A stretch of DNA of 64,000 nt from Nonomuraea montanisoli (GCF_013363975.1 NZ_JABWGN010000002.1:186001-250000), one strand, 5' to 3'; positions 47,624-61,783 are shown, counted from the first letter of the stretch. Translations and numbers: made by a program. Notes: generated by a model from the sequence alone, not told the origin.

Positions 47624-48676
47624 TCAGCCGGTGACGGCCGGGTTGGCGGTCAGGATGTGCTCGGCGGCCTGCCGGAGGCGGGGCAGGAAGCGGGTGACCT
47701 CTCCGCCGCGCCGCCGCAGGTCGGCGGGGGAGGCGATGCCGAGGTCCCCCAGGGCGTCCTGGAACGCGGGCAGGCGGGAGCGGTGGAGCGGCGGCGCGTC
47801 CGCCGCCAGGATCGCGTGGCAGCGGGCGAACGTCGCGATGATCCAGAACACGGCCTCGCGGTGGTCGCCGCGTTCCACGAGCTCCAGGCTGCCGCCGATC
47901 GCGATCGGGCGGGCCGCCGGGGTGATGTCGCCGCTGAAGGGGAACGGCGTCGTCGCGACGCCCGTCGCCAGGTCGAACGTCTCGGCCAGCTCGCCCACGT
48001 GGTGCCGGACCCGTTCGGCGGTCAGGCCGCAGCAGCCGAGGAGGTCCAGCAGCTCCGGATAGAGGCCGGCGAGCCCGTACGAGGTGAGGACCTCGCGCGC
48101 GGCCGGGTAGCGCAGCCGTACCGTCGGGTTGCGCAGAGCCGCGACGAGCGGCACGTGGGTGGTGACCCCGGCGCCGAACAGCCACGACATGACCTCCTCG
48201 TGGAACGCGCGCTCCCCGGGGTTCGCGAGCGACGCGAGGCGGGTCTCGATCGTGCGCACGGCGTCCTCGCACCTGCGGCGCACCCACGGCCGGGCGGCGA
48301 AGCGCGCCGCCACGTGCTCCTGGACGGCGCGCAGGCGGCCGGTCGGGTCGTCGATCACCGTGTCCGTCCGGAACGCGCCGGCCAGGTGGTACGACGCCAG
48401 CACCTCGTCCGGCGACCGGAGGGCGGACCACGGGAGGTGGCTGACCTCCAGCAGGACGCCCTGGTAGCGCAGCTTGCCCGGTTTGGCCCCAGGGGTTTCC
48501 GTGACCACGAAGAGGTCCAGGTCCGAGGACGGCGGCAGCTCGGCGTCGTCCGGCAGGCCCACCGTGGAACCGGTGACGTACGCGCCGCGATAGCCGGGAT
48601 CGCGGCGCGCGTGCTCGGACACCCAGCGCGCCGCGGCCTCGCGCGCGGCTCCCACTCTCACCATGCCGACCATCAT
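47624..48676 (-). CDS. Nucleotidyltransferase-fold protein
   Basis: Up to 350 residues; the ATG at 48676 is one of four possible starts (48676, 48673, 48664). RGAYVTGSTVGLPDDAELPPSSDLDLFVVTE is a polymerase-beta-type nucleotidyltransferase motif (GSxxG, then DLD with the two metal-binding Asp), and VLLEVSHLPW supplies the third acidic residue. The rest is helical (RTIETRLASLANPGERAFHEEV, LLDLLGCCGLTAERV), as in aminoglycoside adenylyltransferase-like proteins. Its real substrate is unknown; drug resistance should not be assumed. Confidence 0.75.
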   Translation of the reverse strand: MMVGMVRVGAAREAAARWVSEHARRDPGYRGAYVTGSTVGLPDDAELPPSSDLDLFVVTETPGAKPGKLRYQGVLLEVSHLPWSALRSPDEVLASYHLAGAFRTDTVIDDPTGRLRAVQEHVAARFAARPWVRRRCEDAVRTIETRLASLANPGERAFHEEVMSWLFGAGVTTHVPLVAALRNPTVRLRYPAAREVLTSYGLAGLYPELLDLLGCCGLTAERVRHHVGELAETFDLATGVATTPFPFSGDITPAARPIAIGGSLELVERGDHREAVFWIIATFARCHAILAADAPPLHRSRLPAFQDALGDLGIASPADLRRRGGEVTRFLPRLRQAAEHILTANPAVTG

Positions 48677-48721
48677 GGCGCCCTGCGACGACCGGCCGCG
48701 GTGACCGTGGGAGGGCCCCCG

Positions 48722-49216
48722 TCAGAGGGAGACCGGCATCAGCCTTCCCGTGTGGACGTCGTAGATGGCGCCGCCCACCGGCATGTCCTTGGGCAGGAAC
48801 GGCGAGGTCCGGATGCGGGTGAGGTCGTGGCGCAGTGCCGCGTCCTGGTCGGGGACCGTGTGGAACTCCAGGCTGCGCGTGTCCACCCCGTGCAGTTGCG
48901 TGAGGTCGTGCACGTCGCCGTCCGTCACCTTGGCCATGCCGCAGTCCGTGTGCGGCATCACCAGCACGCGCTCCACGCCCAGCAGGTACACGGCCAGGAC
49001 GAGAGTGCGCAGGACGTCGTCGGTGACGCGGGCGCCGGCGTTGCGCAGGATCTTGGCGTCACCCGCCTCCAGGCCCAGCAGTCCCAGGGGGTCGATGCGG
49101 GAGTCCATGCAGGTGACCACCGCGAGCCCACGTGCCGCGCGGCCGGTCAGGCCTGAGTTTGCGAATCCCTTGGCGTATTCCGCGTTTCCGGCAATCAAGT
49201 CGTCGAACGCACTCAT
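48722..49216 (-). CDS. Beta-carbonic anhydrase
   Basis: 164 residues. It interconverts CO2 and bicarbonate in the cytosol. Zinc ligands C36, H89 and C92 are seen in VVTCMDSRIDP and MPHTDCGMAK, with the D38-R40 dyad. The short length and the C-terminal GGAIYDVHTGRLMPV fit the actinobacterial type. ATG 49216 is preferred to the in-frame 49234 because CACTAT on the minus strand ends six bases before it (leaderless). Confidence 0.9.
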   Translation of the reverse strand: MSAFDDLIAGNAEYAKGFANSGLTGRAARGLAVVTCMDSRIDPLGLLGLEAGDAKILRNAGARVTDDVLRTLVLAVYLLGVERVLVMPHTDCGMAKVTDGDVHDLTQLHGVDTRSLEFHTVPDQDAALRHDLTRIRTSPFLPKDMPVGGAIYDVHTGRLMPVSL

Positions 49217-49356
49217 GGTGAGATAGTGCCCCATGCCGTATTGAGCACTACGCCCGGGGTCCCGACAGGTGAGAGTTGGCCCAAGGTCCCACCATCGGCC
49301 GTCACGATGGGTGATGATGTCGTAGCCCTAAGTGTGAGTAGCCGAAGAAGGTTGTC

Positions 49357-49671
49357 GTGAGTAGGTCCGAATCCCTCGCCGCGTACTTCCGCGCCCAGGC
49401 GCGACGCCGCCTCGACCGGGTGGAGTCCAACGACGCCGGCCGCAACGCGCGGTCCGCGCTGGCGCTCCTCGACGCCGCCGCGTACGCGGCCGCCCTCCCG
49501 GACGACGATCCGCTCATCGAGCGGCTGGCGAAGGCCGGGTGTTTCGGCGCGCCGGGCGGTGACGGGTTCGATCCCGGGCCGGAGGGCACCCGGCTGGTGC
49601 GCCTCTGGGAGGGCGGCGAGCCCCGCGAACTGATCCTCGCCCTGCCCTCCGTCGCGGCGACCACGGCGTAA
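49357..49671 (+). CDS. Conserved small actinobacterial protein, unknown
   Basis: 104 residues from GTG 49357 (AAGAAGG upstream). An N-terminal amphipathic part (ESLAAYFRAQARRRLDRVESNDAGRNARSALALLDAAAYAAAL) and a C-terminal LVRLWEGGEPRELILALP. No motif gives a function. It ends in the tail of the convergent aldo/keto reductase remnant. Confidence 0.65.
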   Translation: MSRSESLAAYFRAQARRRLDRVESNDAGRNARSALALLDAAAYAAALPDDDPLIERLAKAGCFGAPGGDGFDPGPEGTRLVRLWEGGEPRELILALPSVAATTA

Positions 49672-50086
49672 CGCCTCCAGCGTCGGATCCACGTCGCCCG
49701 GGTTGAGGTCGGTCACCGGCGGTACGAGCTCGTCGATCCGGTTCAGGACGTCGTCGTCGAGCCGCGGGTCCGCAGCCGCCGGCAGGTCGTCGAGCCGCTC
49801 GGCCGTACGCGGCCCGATGACCACCGAGGTGATCGCCGGATGGCTCAGCACGAACGCCGGCGCCACGCGCGACAGCGGACGGCCCGGGTCGTCGGCCGGC
49901 TGTACCAGGTCACGTCGGCCTCGCGGGCGTCGTCGGGCAGCGACAGGTCGAACTTGTGCGAGATCATGCCGCGGAACTCGTTGAGCTCCATCCGGCCGCG
50001 GCGGAACCTGCCGGTCAGCCGGCCGCTGTTGAGCGGGCTCCACGGCTCGCGGAGATCCCGGTACGGCCCAGCGTGGCTCTGCGCAT
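49662..50086 (-). pseudogene. Remnant of an aldo/keto reductase gene
   Basis: A good ribosome site (GGAGGTGGG) precedes ATG 50086, which opens MRRATLGRTGISAS, the usual start of aldo/keto reductases. The next segment WSPLNSGRLTGRFRRGRMELNEFRGM belongs two thirds into the protein and is in another frame; the last segment, in a third frame, is VAPAFVLSHPAITSVVIGPRTAERLDDL ... LDDDVLNRIDELVPPVTD, the C-terminus. So about 200 internal residues and the frame are lost. The catalytic Tyr/Lys region is deleted; no enzyme can be made. Confidence 0.82.
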
Positions 50087-50210
50087 GCGTTCCCACCTCC
50101 GTGGAAGGGGCGTCTGCCGCAACGAGCCCATCACACGACGGCACATCGGCGGAGTGTGGGGAGGCGTCGTCCGGGTAGTCACGCCGTCGGAACGCTCTGG
50201 GAGGTTTGTG

Positions 50211-50594
50211 GTGAAGGGCATCGCGGAATTCCGCACGATCGTCGTGGACTGCGCGAATCCGCGCATGCTGGGCGAGTTCTACGCGGGAGTGCTGGGCTGG
50301 TCGATGGACGACCGGGACGACGACTGGGTGGTCGTCACCGACGGCGGCTCGCCGAAGCGGCTGGCGTTCCAGCGGGTCGAGGACTACCGGCCGCCGATCT
50401 GGCCCCGCTCCGAGCGCCCCCAGCAGTTCCACATCGACCTGACCGTGCAGGACATGGAGCAGGCGGAGAAGGCGGTCATCGAGCTGGGCGCCACCAAGCA
50501 CGACCACCAGCCGAGCGAGGAGGACAGCTTCCGCGTCTTCCTCGACCCGGCGGGGCACCCGTTCTGCCTCTGCCGCGACGTCTCCGACGACTGA
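50211..50594 (+). CDS. VOC-family (glyoxalase-like) protein
   Basis: 127 residues from GTG 50211 (GGGAGG six bases upstream; GTG 50208 is an alternative). Two beta-alpha-beta-beta-beta units: FRTIVVDCANPRMLGEFYAGVLGWSMDD and FHIDLTVQDMEQAEKAVIELGATKHDH, ending FRVFLDPAGHPFCLC. VOC proteins bind a metal or small toxic ligand; the metal-binding His/Glu set is only partly recognisable, so the role (dioxygenase, resistance, sensor) stays open. Confidence 0.82.
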   Translation: MKGIAEFRTIVVDCANPRMLGEFYAGVLGWSMDDRDDDWVVVTDGGSPKRLAFQRVEDYRPPIWPRSERPQQFHIDLTVQDMEQAEKAVIELGATKHDHQPSEEDSFRVFLDPAGHPFCLCRDVSDD

Positions 50595-50656
50595 CCGGCC
50601 CCTCACCGCGGGCCGGTCCATCGACTGACCGGCCCCTGACCGCGGGCCGGTCCATT
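50589..50656. terminator. Two tandem 34-bp hairpin units after the VOC gene
   Basis: Units 50589-50622 and 50623-50656 differ at two positions. Each forms an 8-bp stem ACCGGCCC / GGGCCGGT with an 8-base loop (50594-50617 and 50628-50651). The first overlaps the VOC stop codon. There is no T-run, so action as a terminator is likely but not certain. Confidence 0.6.
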
Positions 50657-50722
50657 GAGCAGCCGGACGTCCAGGACGCCCAGGATCGAGCCAGGGGCCC
50701 CCGCCCTGGAACGCCGGTGCAG

Positions 50723-50758
50723 GAGGGGCCGGGTCTCCCGCGGGAGACCCGGCCCCTC
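50723..50758. terminator. 36-bp perfect palindrome between VOC and GH3 genes
   Basis: GAGGGGCCGGGTCTCCCG at 50723-50740 is followed directly by its exact complement. It can fold on both strands and lies between the convergent genes, so it probably terminates both. Confidence 0.75.
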
Positions 50759-50784
50759 GCCTCGTCCCGATCAGCGGAAAGGGA

Positions 50785-53856
<3,072 letters not shown>

Positions 53857-53869
53857 GGTACCTCCCTTT

Positions 53870-53887
53870 GGAGAGAGCGCTCTCTCC
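53870..53887. promoter_or_regulatory. LacI-family-type operator of the GH3 gene
   Basis: GGAGAGAGCGCTCTCTCC is a perfect 18-bp palindrome with central GCGC, as bound by LacI-family sugar repressors (CebR-like, central CG step). A second perfect palindrome, TCTCTCCGGAGAGA (53881-53894), overlaps it. It starts 14 bases upstream of the GTG. No lacI-type gene is in the window. Confidence 0.7.
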
Positions 53888-54043
53888 GGAGAGATCGGGC
53901 ACAGTGCGCATTTCATAACAGGTGCGCTCAAAAAACATTCACGTCACCCGGTCAAGCCATGCCTTCCGGGGCGGCCGGAGCCCGTCACCCGCGACGCAGG
54001 GGAGAGACCGTCACCGACGCGCCCATGCGCACGCGGCGTCATT

Positions 54044-54083
54044 GGCGCGCCCCGCACACGCGAAGCGGGGCGGGGAGGCGCGC
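54044..54083. terminator. GC-rich inverted repeat downstream of parC
   Basis: CGCCCCGC (54048-54055) and GCGGGGCG (54065-54072) pair with a 9-base loop, and GGCGCGCC flanks on both sides. Lies between the parC stop and the GH3 promoter; no T-run. Confidence 0.4.
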
Positions 54084-54138
54084 CCGTGCGCACGTGCCCC
54101 CCGCCCCGCCGACGTTGACGTCCGTGGCTGGTTCGTGG

Positions 54139-56721
<2,583 letters not shown>

Positions 56722-57043
56722 CTTGATGCTGCGCGGCTACCTCGGCCGTCGCGCCGAGGGGGAAGCGCATCCTCCTGTCCTTGTGCTGTAACCGTAGCCG
56801 TCGGCTCGGTGGAGATGGGCCGGATCGGCGGGTGCGGCGCCGACGCGGGCCGGCCCGGTCGCGGTGCGACGGCCGGGGGCCCGTACGGCGGTGGGGGCGG
56901 GGGCGTGGTGCGCCCCTGGAGATGATGGCACAGGCACCTCCCGGCACCGGATCGCTGAAGCCTGCTGTCCGCACGCATCGTACCAACCGCCACGACGACT
57001 TTTAGCATACGTGTTCGAGTCGTGCGGGCGAGTCGCCATCCGC
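56722..57043. other. Gap between parC and the dioxygenase gene
   Basis: A 5' leader of up to about 250 bases for parC (TACGAT box at 56982-56977, minus strand) with GC-rich stretches. No ORF or RNA gene is recognised. The right part (56995-57043) is AT-richer and leads into the dioxygenase promoter. Confidence 0.35.
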
Positions 57044-57072
57044 TTGACCAAGCAATTGCTTGGGCGTTACGT
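57044..57072 (+). promoter_or_regulatory. Promoter with a 16-bp operator palindrome in the spacer
   Basis: TTGACC (57044-57049) and TTACGT (57067-57072) are separated by 17 bp. The perfect palindrome CCAAGCAATTGCTTGG (57048-57063) covers most of the spacer. It resembles TetR-type operators; a bound repressor would exclude polymerase. ATG 57108 follows 35 bp downstream. Confidence 0.6.
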
Positions 57073-57107
57073 TCCGGAAAGGGATAACCCCCGTCTCCGG
57101 AGGCGTC

Positions 57108-57929
57108 ATGATCGAGTTTCATCCCGTCACCCGGCACATCGGCGCCGAGGTGACCGGCGTGGACCTGCGCAAGCCGTTGTCCCAGGAAGAGGCCGCGACC
57201 ATCCGCGAGGGCTGGCTCAAGCACCTCGTGCTGTTCTTCCGCGACCAGCACATCGAGGACGAGCAGCACCTGCAGTTCGCGCTCAACTTCGGGACGCTCA
57301 ACCACCCCGCGTTCAAGAAGGACAGCGGCAGCCCCATCCACGTGCTCGACCAGACCGACCCCAAGGGCGAGGGCGGCGACGAGTGGCACAGCGACAACAC
57401 CTTCGAGCCGACCCCGCCCATGGGCTCGCTGCTGCGCTGCGTCCAGCTCCCCAGCGTCGGGGGCGACACGCTGTGGGCGAACACGTATCTGGCGTACGAG
57501 ACGCTCTCGCCCTCGCTCCAGCGGCTGTGCGACGAGCTGACCGCCGTGCACGACATCACCATGTCGATGAAGAAGGCCATCTCGAAGGGACACCCGTTCG
57601 ACCTGAAGGAGGTGCAGGCCAAGTGGCCGCCGATCGAGCGGCCCGTCGTACGCGTCCACCCCGAGACCGGTCGCAAGGCCCTGTTCGTCAACCGCTCCTC
57701 CACCACGCGCCTGGTCGGCCTCACCGACCGCGAGAACGAGGCCCTGCTGCCGCTGCTGATCGACCACATCCGCTCGCCCGAGTACCAGGTGCGGCTGCGC
57801 TGGCGGCCCGGCACGCTGGCCTTCTGGGACAACCGGCCCACCCAGCACTACGCGGTGGCCGACTACACCGAGCGCCGGCGGATGCACCGGGTGACCATCA
57901 ACGCCTTCCCGGAGCACGCGGACAAGTGA
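57108..57929 (+). CDS. TauD/TfdA-family 2-oxoglutarate dioxygenase
   Basis: 273 residues from ATG 57108 (GGAGG five bases upstream). Fe(II) site: H94-x-D96 in GGDEWHSDNTF and the distal His in NRPTQHYAVADY (H247); the following RRRMHR supplies the 2-oxoglutarate Arg. FGTLNHPAF and GGDTLWANTYLAYE are typical of the taurine/alkylsulfate branch. Such enzymes hydroxylate sulfonates, sulfates or other small acids; no sulfonate transporter is adjacent, so the substrate is unresolved. Confidence 0.88.
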   Translation: MIEFHPVTRHIGAEVTGVDLRKPLSQEEAATIREGWLKHLVLFFRDQHIEDEQHLQFALNFGTLNHPAFKKDSGSPIHVLDQTDPKGEGGDEWHSDNTFEPTPPMGSLLRCVQLPSVGGDTLWANTYLAYETLSPSLQRLCDELTAVHDITMSMKKAISKGHPFDLKEVQAKWPPIERPVVRVHPETGRKALFVNRSSTTRLVGLTDRENEALLPLLIDHIRSPEYQVRLRWRPGTLAFWDNRPTQHYAVADYTERRRMHRVTINAFPEHADK

Positions 57930-58049
57930 CGCGCGGCGCCGTGACGCCCGCGCGTCCCCGGCCCCGACGGTCCGCGCGCCGCCACGGGGCGCGGCGAACC
58001 GGGGGGAGCGCGGGCGAAAACGTCGGGGAAACCTGGTAACAAGGAGCAC

Positions 58050-60137
58050 ATGACTGAAGCCCCCGACGCGGCGATGCTGCGCGAAGAGGCCGAGGAGCGG
58101 CTGCGCGCGCTGGCCGGCGAGCACGCCAGGCTCCGCGACGACCAGTGGGCCGCCATCGAGGCGCTCGTCCTCGACCGGCGGCGGGTCCTCGTGGTCCAGC
58201 GCACCGGCTGGGGCAAGTCGGCCGTCTACTTCGTCGCCACCGCGCTGCTGCGCGAACTCGGCGAGGGCCCGACCGTCATCGTGTCGCCCCTGCTCGCCCT
58301 CATGCGCAACCAGATCGCCGCCGCCGAGCGGGCCGGCATCAGGGCCGCCACCATCAACTCCGCCAACCCCGAGGCGTGGGAGGAGATCTACGGCCAGGTC
58401 GCCGACGGCCTGGTCGACGTGCTGCTGGTCAGCCCCGAGCGGCTCAACAACCCCGACTTCCGCGACAACGTGCTGCCCGAGCTGGCCGAGAGCGCCGGCC
58501 TCGTCGTGGTCGACGAGGCCCACTGCATCTCCGACTGGGGCCACGACTTCCGGCCCGACTACCGCCGCCTCGCCACGCTGTTCGAGGAGCTGCCGCCCGG
58601 CGTCCCGGTCCTCGCCACCACCGCCACGGCCAACGCCCGCGTCACCCGCGACGTCGCCGACCAGCTCGGCCACGACACCCTGGTGCTGCGCGGGCCGCTG
58701 GAGCGCGAGAGCCTCCACCTGGGCGTCGTGCGCCTGCCGACGGCCGAGCAGCGCCTCGCCTGGCTGACGCAGACGCTGCACGAGCTGCCCGGCTCCGGCA
58801 TCGTCTACACCCTCACCGTGGCCGCCGCCCACGAGATCGCCGACCACCTGCGCGAGCAGGGCCACGAGGTGGCCGCCTACTCCGGCCAGACCGACCCGGC
58901 CGAGCGGCTGGAGGCCGAGGAGGCCCTGCTCGGCAACAAGATCAAGGCCCTGGTCGCCACCAGCGCCCTCGGCATGGGCTTCGACAAGCCCGACCTCGGC
59001 TTCGTCGTCCACGTCGGCGCCCCGCAGTCGCCCGTCGCCTACTACCAGCAGGTCGGCCGGGCCGGCCGCGGCGTCGAGCGGGCCGAGGTGATCCTGCTGC
59101 CCGGCACCGAGGACCGCGACATCTGGTCCTACTTCACCTCGCTCGCCTTCCCACCCGAGCCGGTCGTGCGGGCCACGCTGGCGGCGCTGGAGGAGCGCGG
59201 CACCCTGTCCACGCCCGCCCTGGAGACCATCGTCGACCTCGGCCGCAGCCGCCTGGAGATGATGCTCAAGGTCCTCGACGTCGACGGCGCCGTGCGCCGG
59301 GTCAAGGGCGGCTGGCAGGCCACCGGCGAGCCGTGGGCGTACGACACCGAGCGCTACTCCCGCATCGCCGCCGAGCGCCGCGCCGAGCAGGAGGCCATGC
59401 TCGGCTACCTCACCACCACCGAGTGCCGCGAGCGGTACCTTCGCCACCAGCTCGACGACGACACCGCCGAGCCGTGCGGCCGGTGCGACAACTGCACGGG
59501 CCGCCACCGCTCGCCCGAGATCGCCGCACCCGCCGTCGAGAGCGCCCGCGCCCGGCTGGCCAGGCCGGGCGTCACCGTCGAGGCGCGCCGCCAGTGGCCG
59601 ACCGGCCTCGACGACCTGTCCGGCCGGATCAAGCCGGAGCTCGGCGCCGAGCCGGGCCGGGCGCTCGGCCGCCTCACCGACATCGGCTGGGGCAACCGCC
59701 TGCGCGAGCTGCTGGCCGGCCCCGACGGGCCGATGCCCGACGACATGTTCCGGGCCGTGACCCAGGTGCTGGCCGCGTGGGACTGGCGGGAGCGGCCGGT
59801 CGCGGTGGTCAGCGTGCCCTCCGCGAGCCGGCCGCAGCTCGTGCGCGGCTTCGCCGAGCGGCTCGCCCAGGTGGGGCGGCTGACCTACCTCGGCGAGCTG
59901 GGCTACCGCTCGGGGCCGCCGGGCCGCCAGTTCAACAGCGCCCAGCGCGTACGCGCGGTCCGGGCGACGCTGGCCATGCCCCGCGACCTCGGCACGGCGG
60001 TGGCCCAGTGCGGCGGCCCGGTGCTGCTGGTGGACGACCAGGTCGACACGGGCTGGACGATGACGCTCGCCACGGCCCTCGTCCGCCACGCCGGCGCCCC
60101 GGCCGTCCTGCCCCTCGCCCTGGCCACCACCTCCTGA
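58050..60137 (+). CDS. recQ: RecQ-family DNA helicase with phosphoribosyltransferase-like C-terminus
   Basis: 695 residues from ATG 58050 (AAGGAG upstream). Superfamily 2 helicase: Walker A RTGWGKSAVYF (GxGKS 53-58), DEAH at 155-158 (VVVDEAHCISDWGHDFRPDYR), TTATAN, then GIVYTLTVAAAHEIADHL and QVGRAGRG. The RecQ zinc site is TTECRERYLRHQLDDDTAEPCGRCDNC. The usual HRDC domain is missing; residues 540-695 instead end with VLLVDDQVDTGWTMT (658-672), the PRPP-binding loop of type I phosphoribosyltransferases (ComF-like). The helicase unwinds 3'-tailed DNA in recombination and fork repair; the role of the tail is unknown. Confidence 0.9.
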   Translation: MTEAPDAAMLREEAEERLRALAGEHARLRDDQWAAIEALVLDRRRVLVVQRTGWGKSAVYFVATALLRELGEGPTVIVSPLLALMRNQIAAAERAGIRAATINSANPEAWEEIYGQVADGLVDVLLVSPERLNNPDFRDNVLPELAESAGLVVVDEAHCISDWGHDFRPDYRRLATLFEELPPGVPVLATTATANARVTRDVADQLGHDTLVLRGPLERESLHLGVVRLPTAEQRLAWLTQTLHELPGSGIVYTLTVAAAHEIADHLREQGHEVAAYSGQTDPAERLEAEEALLGNKIKALVATSALGMGFDKPDLGFVVHVGAPQSPVAYYQQVGRAGRGVERAEVILLPGTEDRDIWSYFTSLAFPPEPVVRATLAALEERGTLSTPALETIVDLGRSRLEMMLKVLDVDGAVRRVKGGWQATGEPWAYDTERYSRIAAERRAEQEAMLGYLTTTECRERYLRHQLDDDTAEPCGRCDNCTGRHRSPEIAAPAVESARARLARPGVTVEARRQWPTGLDDLSGRIKPELGAEPGRALGRLTDIGWGNRLRELLAGPDGPMPDDMFRAVTQVLAAWDWRERPVAVVSVPSASRPQLVRGFAERLAQVGRLTYLGELGYRSGPPGRQFNSAQRVRAVRATLAMPRDLGTAVAQCGGPVLLVDDQVDTGWTMTLATALVRHAGAPAVLPLALATTS

Positions 60138-60161
60138 CCGGGCGGGGCCGGGGTGGGCGGC

Positions 60162-60827
60162 TCAGGCCAGGCCGAGGGTGACCAGGTCGTAGCCGCCGTG
60201 GACCGGGCTGACGTGCGCGCCCGCGAGCCGCGTCCCGCGCAGCAGCAGCGTGCGCTGCCAGGCGATCGGCACGAGCTGGTCCTCCTTGACGACCTCCGCC
60301 TCGACGCCGTCCCAGAGACCCTGCCGCCTGGCGGGGTCGGTCTCCTTCCTGGCGGCGTCGATCAGCGCGTCGACGGCCGGGCGGCCGACGCCCAGGTTGA
60401 CGGAGTACCCGTTATGCCGGATCGTCCGGCTGTCGGCCAGCTCCGCCAGGAACGCCTCCGTGTCCGGCCAGTCGGCCGCCCACGACCGCGCCACCAGGCC
60501 GATGCCCTCCTTCTTCAGGTACGCCGGATTGCCGCCGTACGACTTGTGGAAGTCGGCCGCCGGATACGCCGTGAGCGTGAGCTTGACGCCGGCCTCGGCG
60601 AGGGCCGCCTGCACGGCCTGGGCCAGGGCACGTTCGCCCGGCCGGTCGCGGAAGGCGTACCCGGTGCTGAACCCGCCCGGCCTCCCGCAGGCGGCGAGCG
60701 ACCGCCGCGCGGCCGCGGGGTCGCCACCGGGGGTCAGGCCGGGCACGCGCGTGTGCCGCCCGGGGATCGTCGGCGGCACGACAGCGTCCGGCACCGCGCC
60801 CGGCCGTAACGGCCGCACACCGAGCAT
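60162..60827 (-). pseudogene. C-terminal remnant of a family-5 solute-binding protein
   Basis: The frame (ATG 60827) gives 221 residues resembling only the last third of a peptide-type binding protein: VPGLTPGGDPAAARRSLAACGRPGG, then RALAQAVQAALAEAGVKLTL, GLVARSWAADWPD and RKETDPARRQGLWDGVEAEVVKEDQLVPIAWQR. No signal peptide, no lipobox and no ligand-binding N-terminus. The ATG near the break has no ribosome site. The rest is deleted, with the PfkB gene upstream. A function is unlikely. Confidence 0.75.
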
Positions 60828-60889
60828 GCGCCTCGTTCTCCGCACCAGGACCGCCCGCCTCGGGCGGCCCGCGCCGGAAGCGGCCCGCG

Positions 60890-61783
60890 CTAGAGCCGGG
60901 GACGGGCTCCCAGGTGCATGATCGCCTTGGCGGCGAGGCGGCAGCCCGCGGCCAGCGCCTCGGCCGGCGGCTTGTTGTCCAGCCACGACGGCAGGAACCC
61001 GGCGCAGAACGCGTCGCCGGCGCCCGTGCCGTCGATGATGCGGTCGACCGGCTCGGCCGGCGCGTGCACCGGGTCGGCGCTGCCGTTGCCGAACCACAGC
61101 GCCCCGTCGGCGTTCATCTTGATGACGACCTGCGGGAAGAACGCCGTCAGCACCTTGGCCGCGGCCTCCGGCTCGTCGCGGCCGGTCAGCACCTTGGCCT
61201 GCTCGATGTTGGCGAACAGCAGCTTGGCGCCGCTCGTCCACTCCAGGAACGGCTCGGCGCCCGTGCGCTCCAGCGGCGCGGACGAGGCGCAGTCGACCGA
61301 GATCGACATGCCCGAGCGGCGGGCCATGTCGAGCGCCGCGAAGCCGGCGTCGCGGGAGCCCTCGTTGATCAGCGTGTAGCCGGACAGGTGGAGGTGGCCG
61401 CCGCCGTTGAACAGGTCGCGCGGAAGGTCCTCGGGCGAGAGCGCGGCGTTGGCGCCGGGGTCGGACAGCATCGTGCGCTCGCCCTTGTGCGTGACGAGCA
61501 CGACGCAGGTGCCGGTCGGCCGCTCGGGGTCCATGACGAGCCGCGCGTCGACGCCGTAGCCCATGAGCTCCATGTCGCGGTTGCGCCCGGTGATGTCGGC
61601 GCCGCGACGGCCGATGAACGCCACGTCCGCGTTCTCGACCGCGAGCCAGGAGGCGATGTTGGCCCCGGAACCGCCACCGTGCATGGTCACGATCGCCGGC
61701 GTGTCGCTCGCCCTGGCGAGCGCATAACGGGCGCGCGCGACCGCGTCGGTCATGAGATCGCCCACCACGACGACCCGCGTCAT
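60890..61783 (-). CDS. PfkB-family carbohydrate kinase
   Basis: 297 residues from ATG 61783 (AAGGTGG upstream). VVVVGDLMTDAVAR, HGGGSGANIASWLAVENADVAFIGRRGAD (PfkB motif 1), VVIKMNADGALWF and RIIDGTGAGDAFCAGFLPSW (PfkB motif 2, with catalytic D in GAGD). The sugar or nucleoside phosphorylated is unknown; length and order fit ribokinase-like kinases. Divergent from the GNAT-ligase gene. Confidence 0.88.
   Translation of the reverse strand: MTRVVVVGDLMTDAVARARYALARASDTPAIVTMHGGGSGANIASWLAVENADVAFIGRRGADITGRNRDMELMGYGVDARLVMDPERPTGTCVVLVTHKGERTMLSDPGANAALSPEDLPRDLFNGGGHLHLSGYTLINEGSRDAGFAALDMARRSGMSISVDCASSAPLERTGAEPFLEWTSGAKLLFANIEQAKVLTGRDEPEAAAKVLTAFFPQVVIKMNADGALWFGNGSADPVHAPAEPVDRIIDGTGAGDAFCAGFLPSWLDNKPPAEALAAGCRLAAKAIMHLGARPRL

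Noticed and set aside
47624..48676. Aminoglycoside resistance gene.
   Set aside because: Only the general nucleotidyltransferase motif is seen; the specific substrate-binding residues cannot be assigned.
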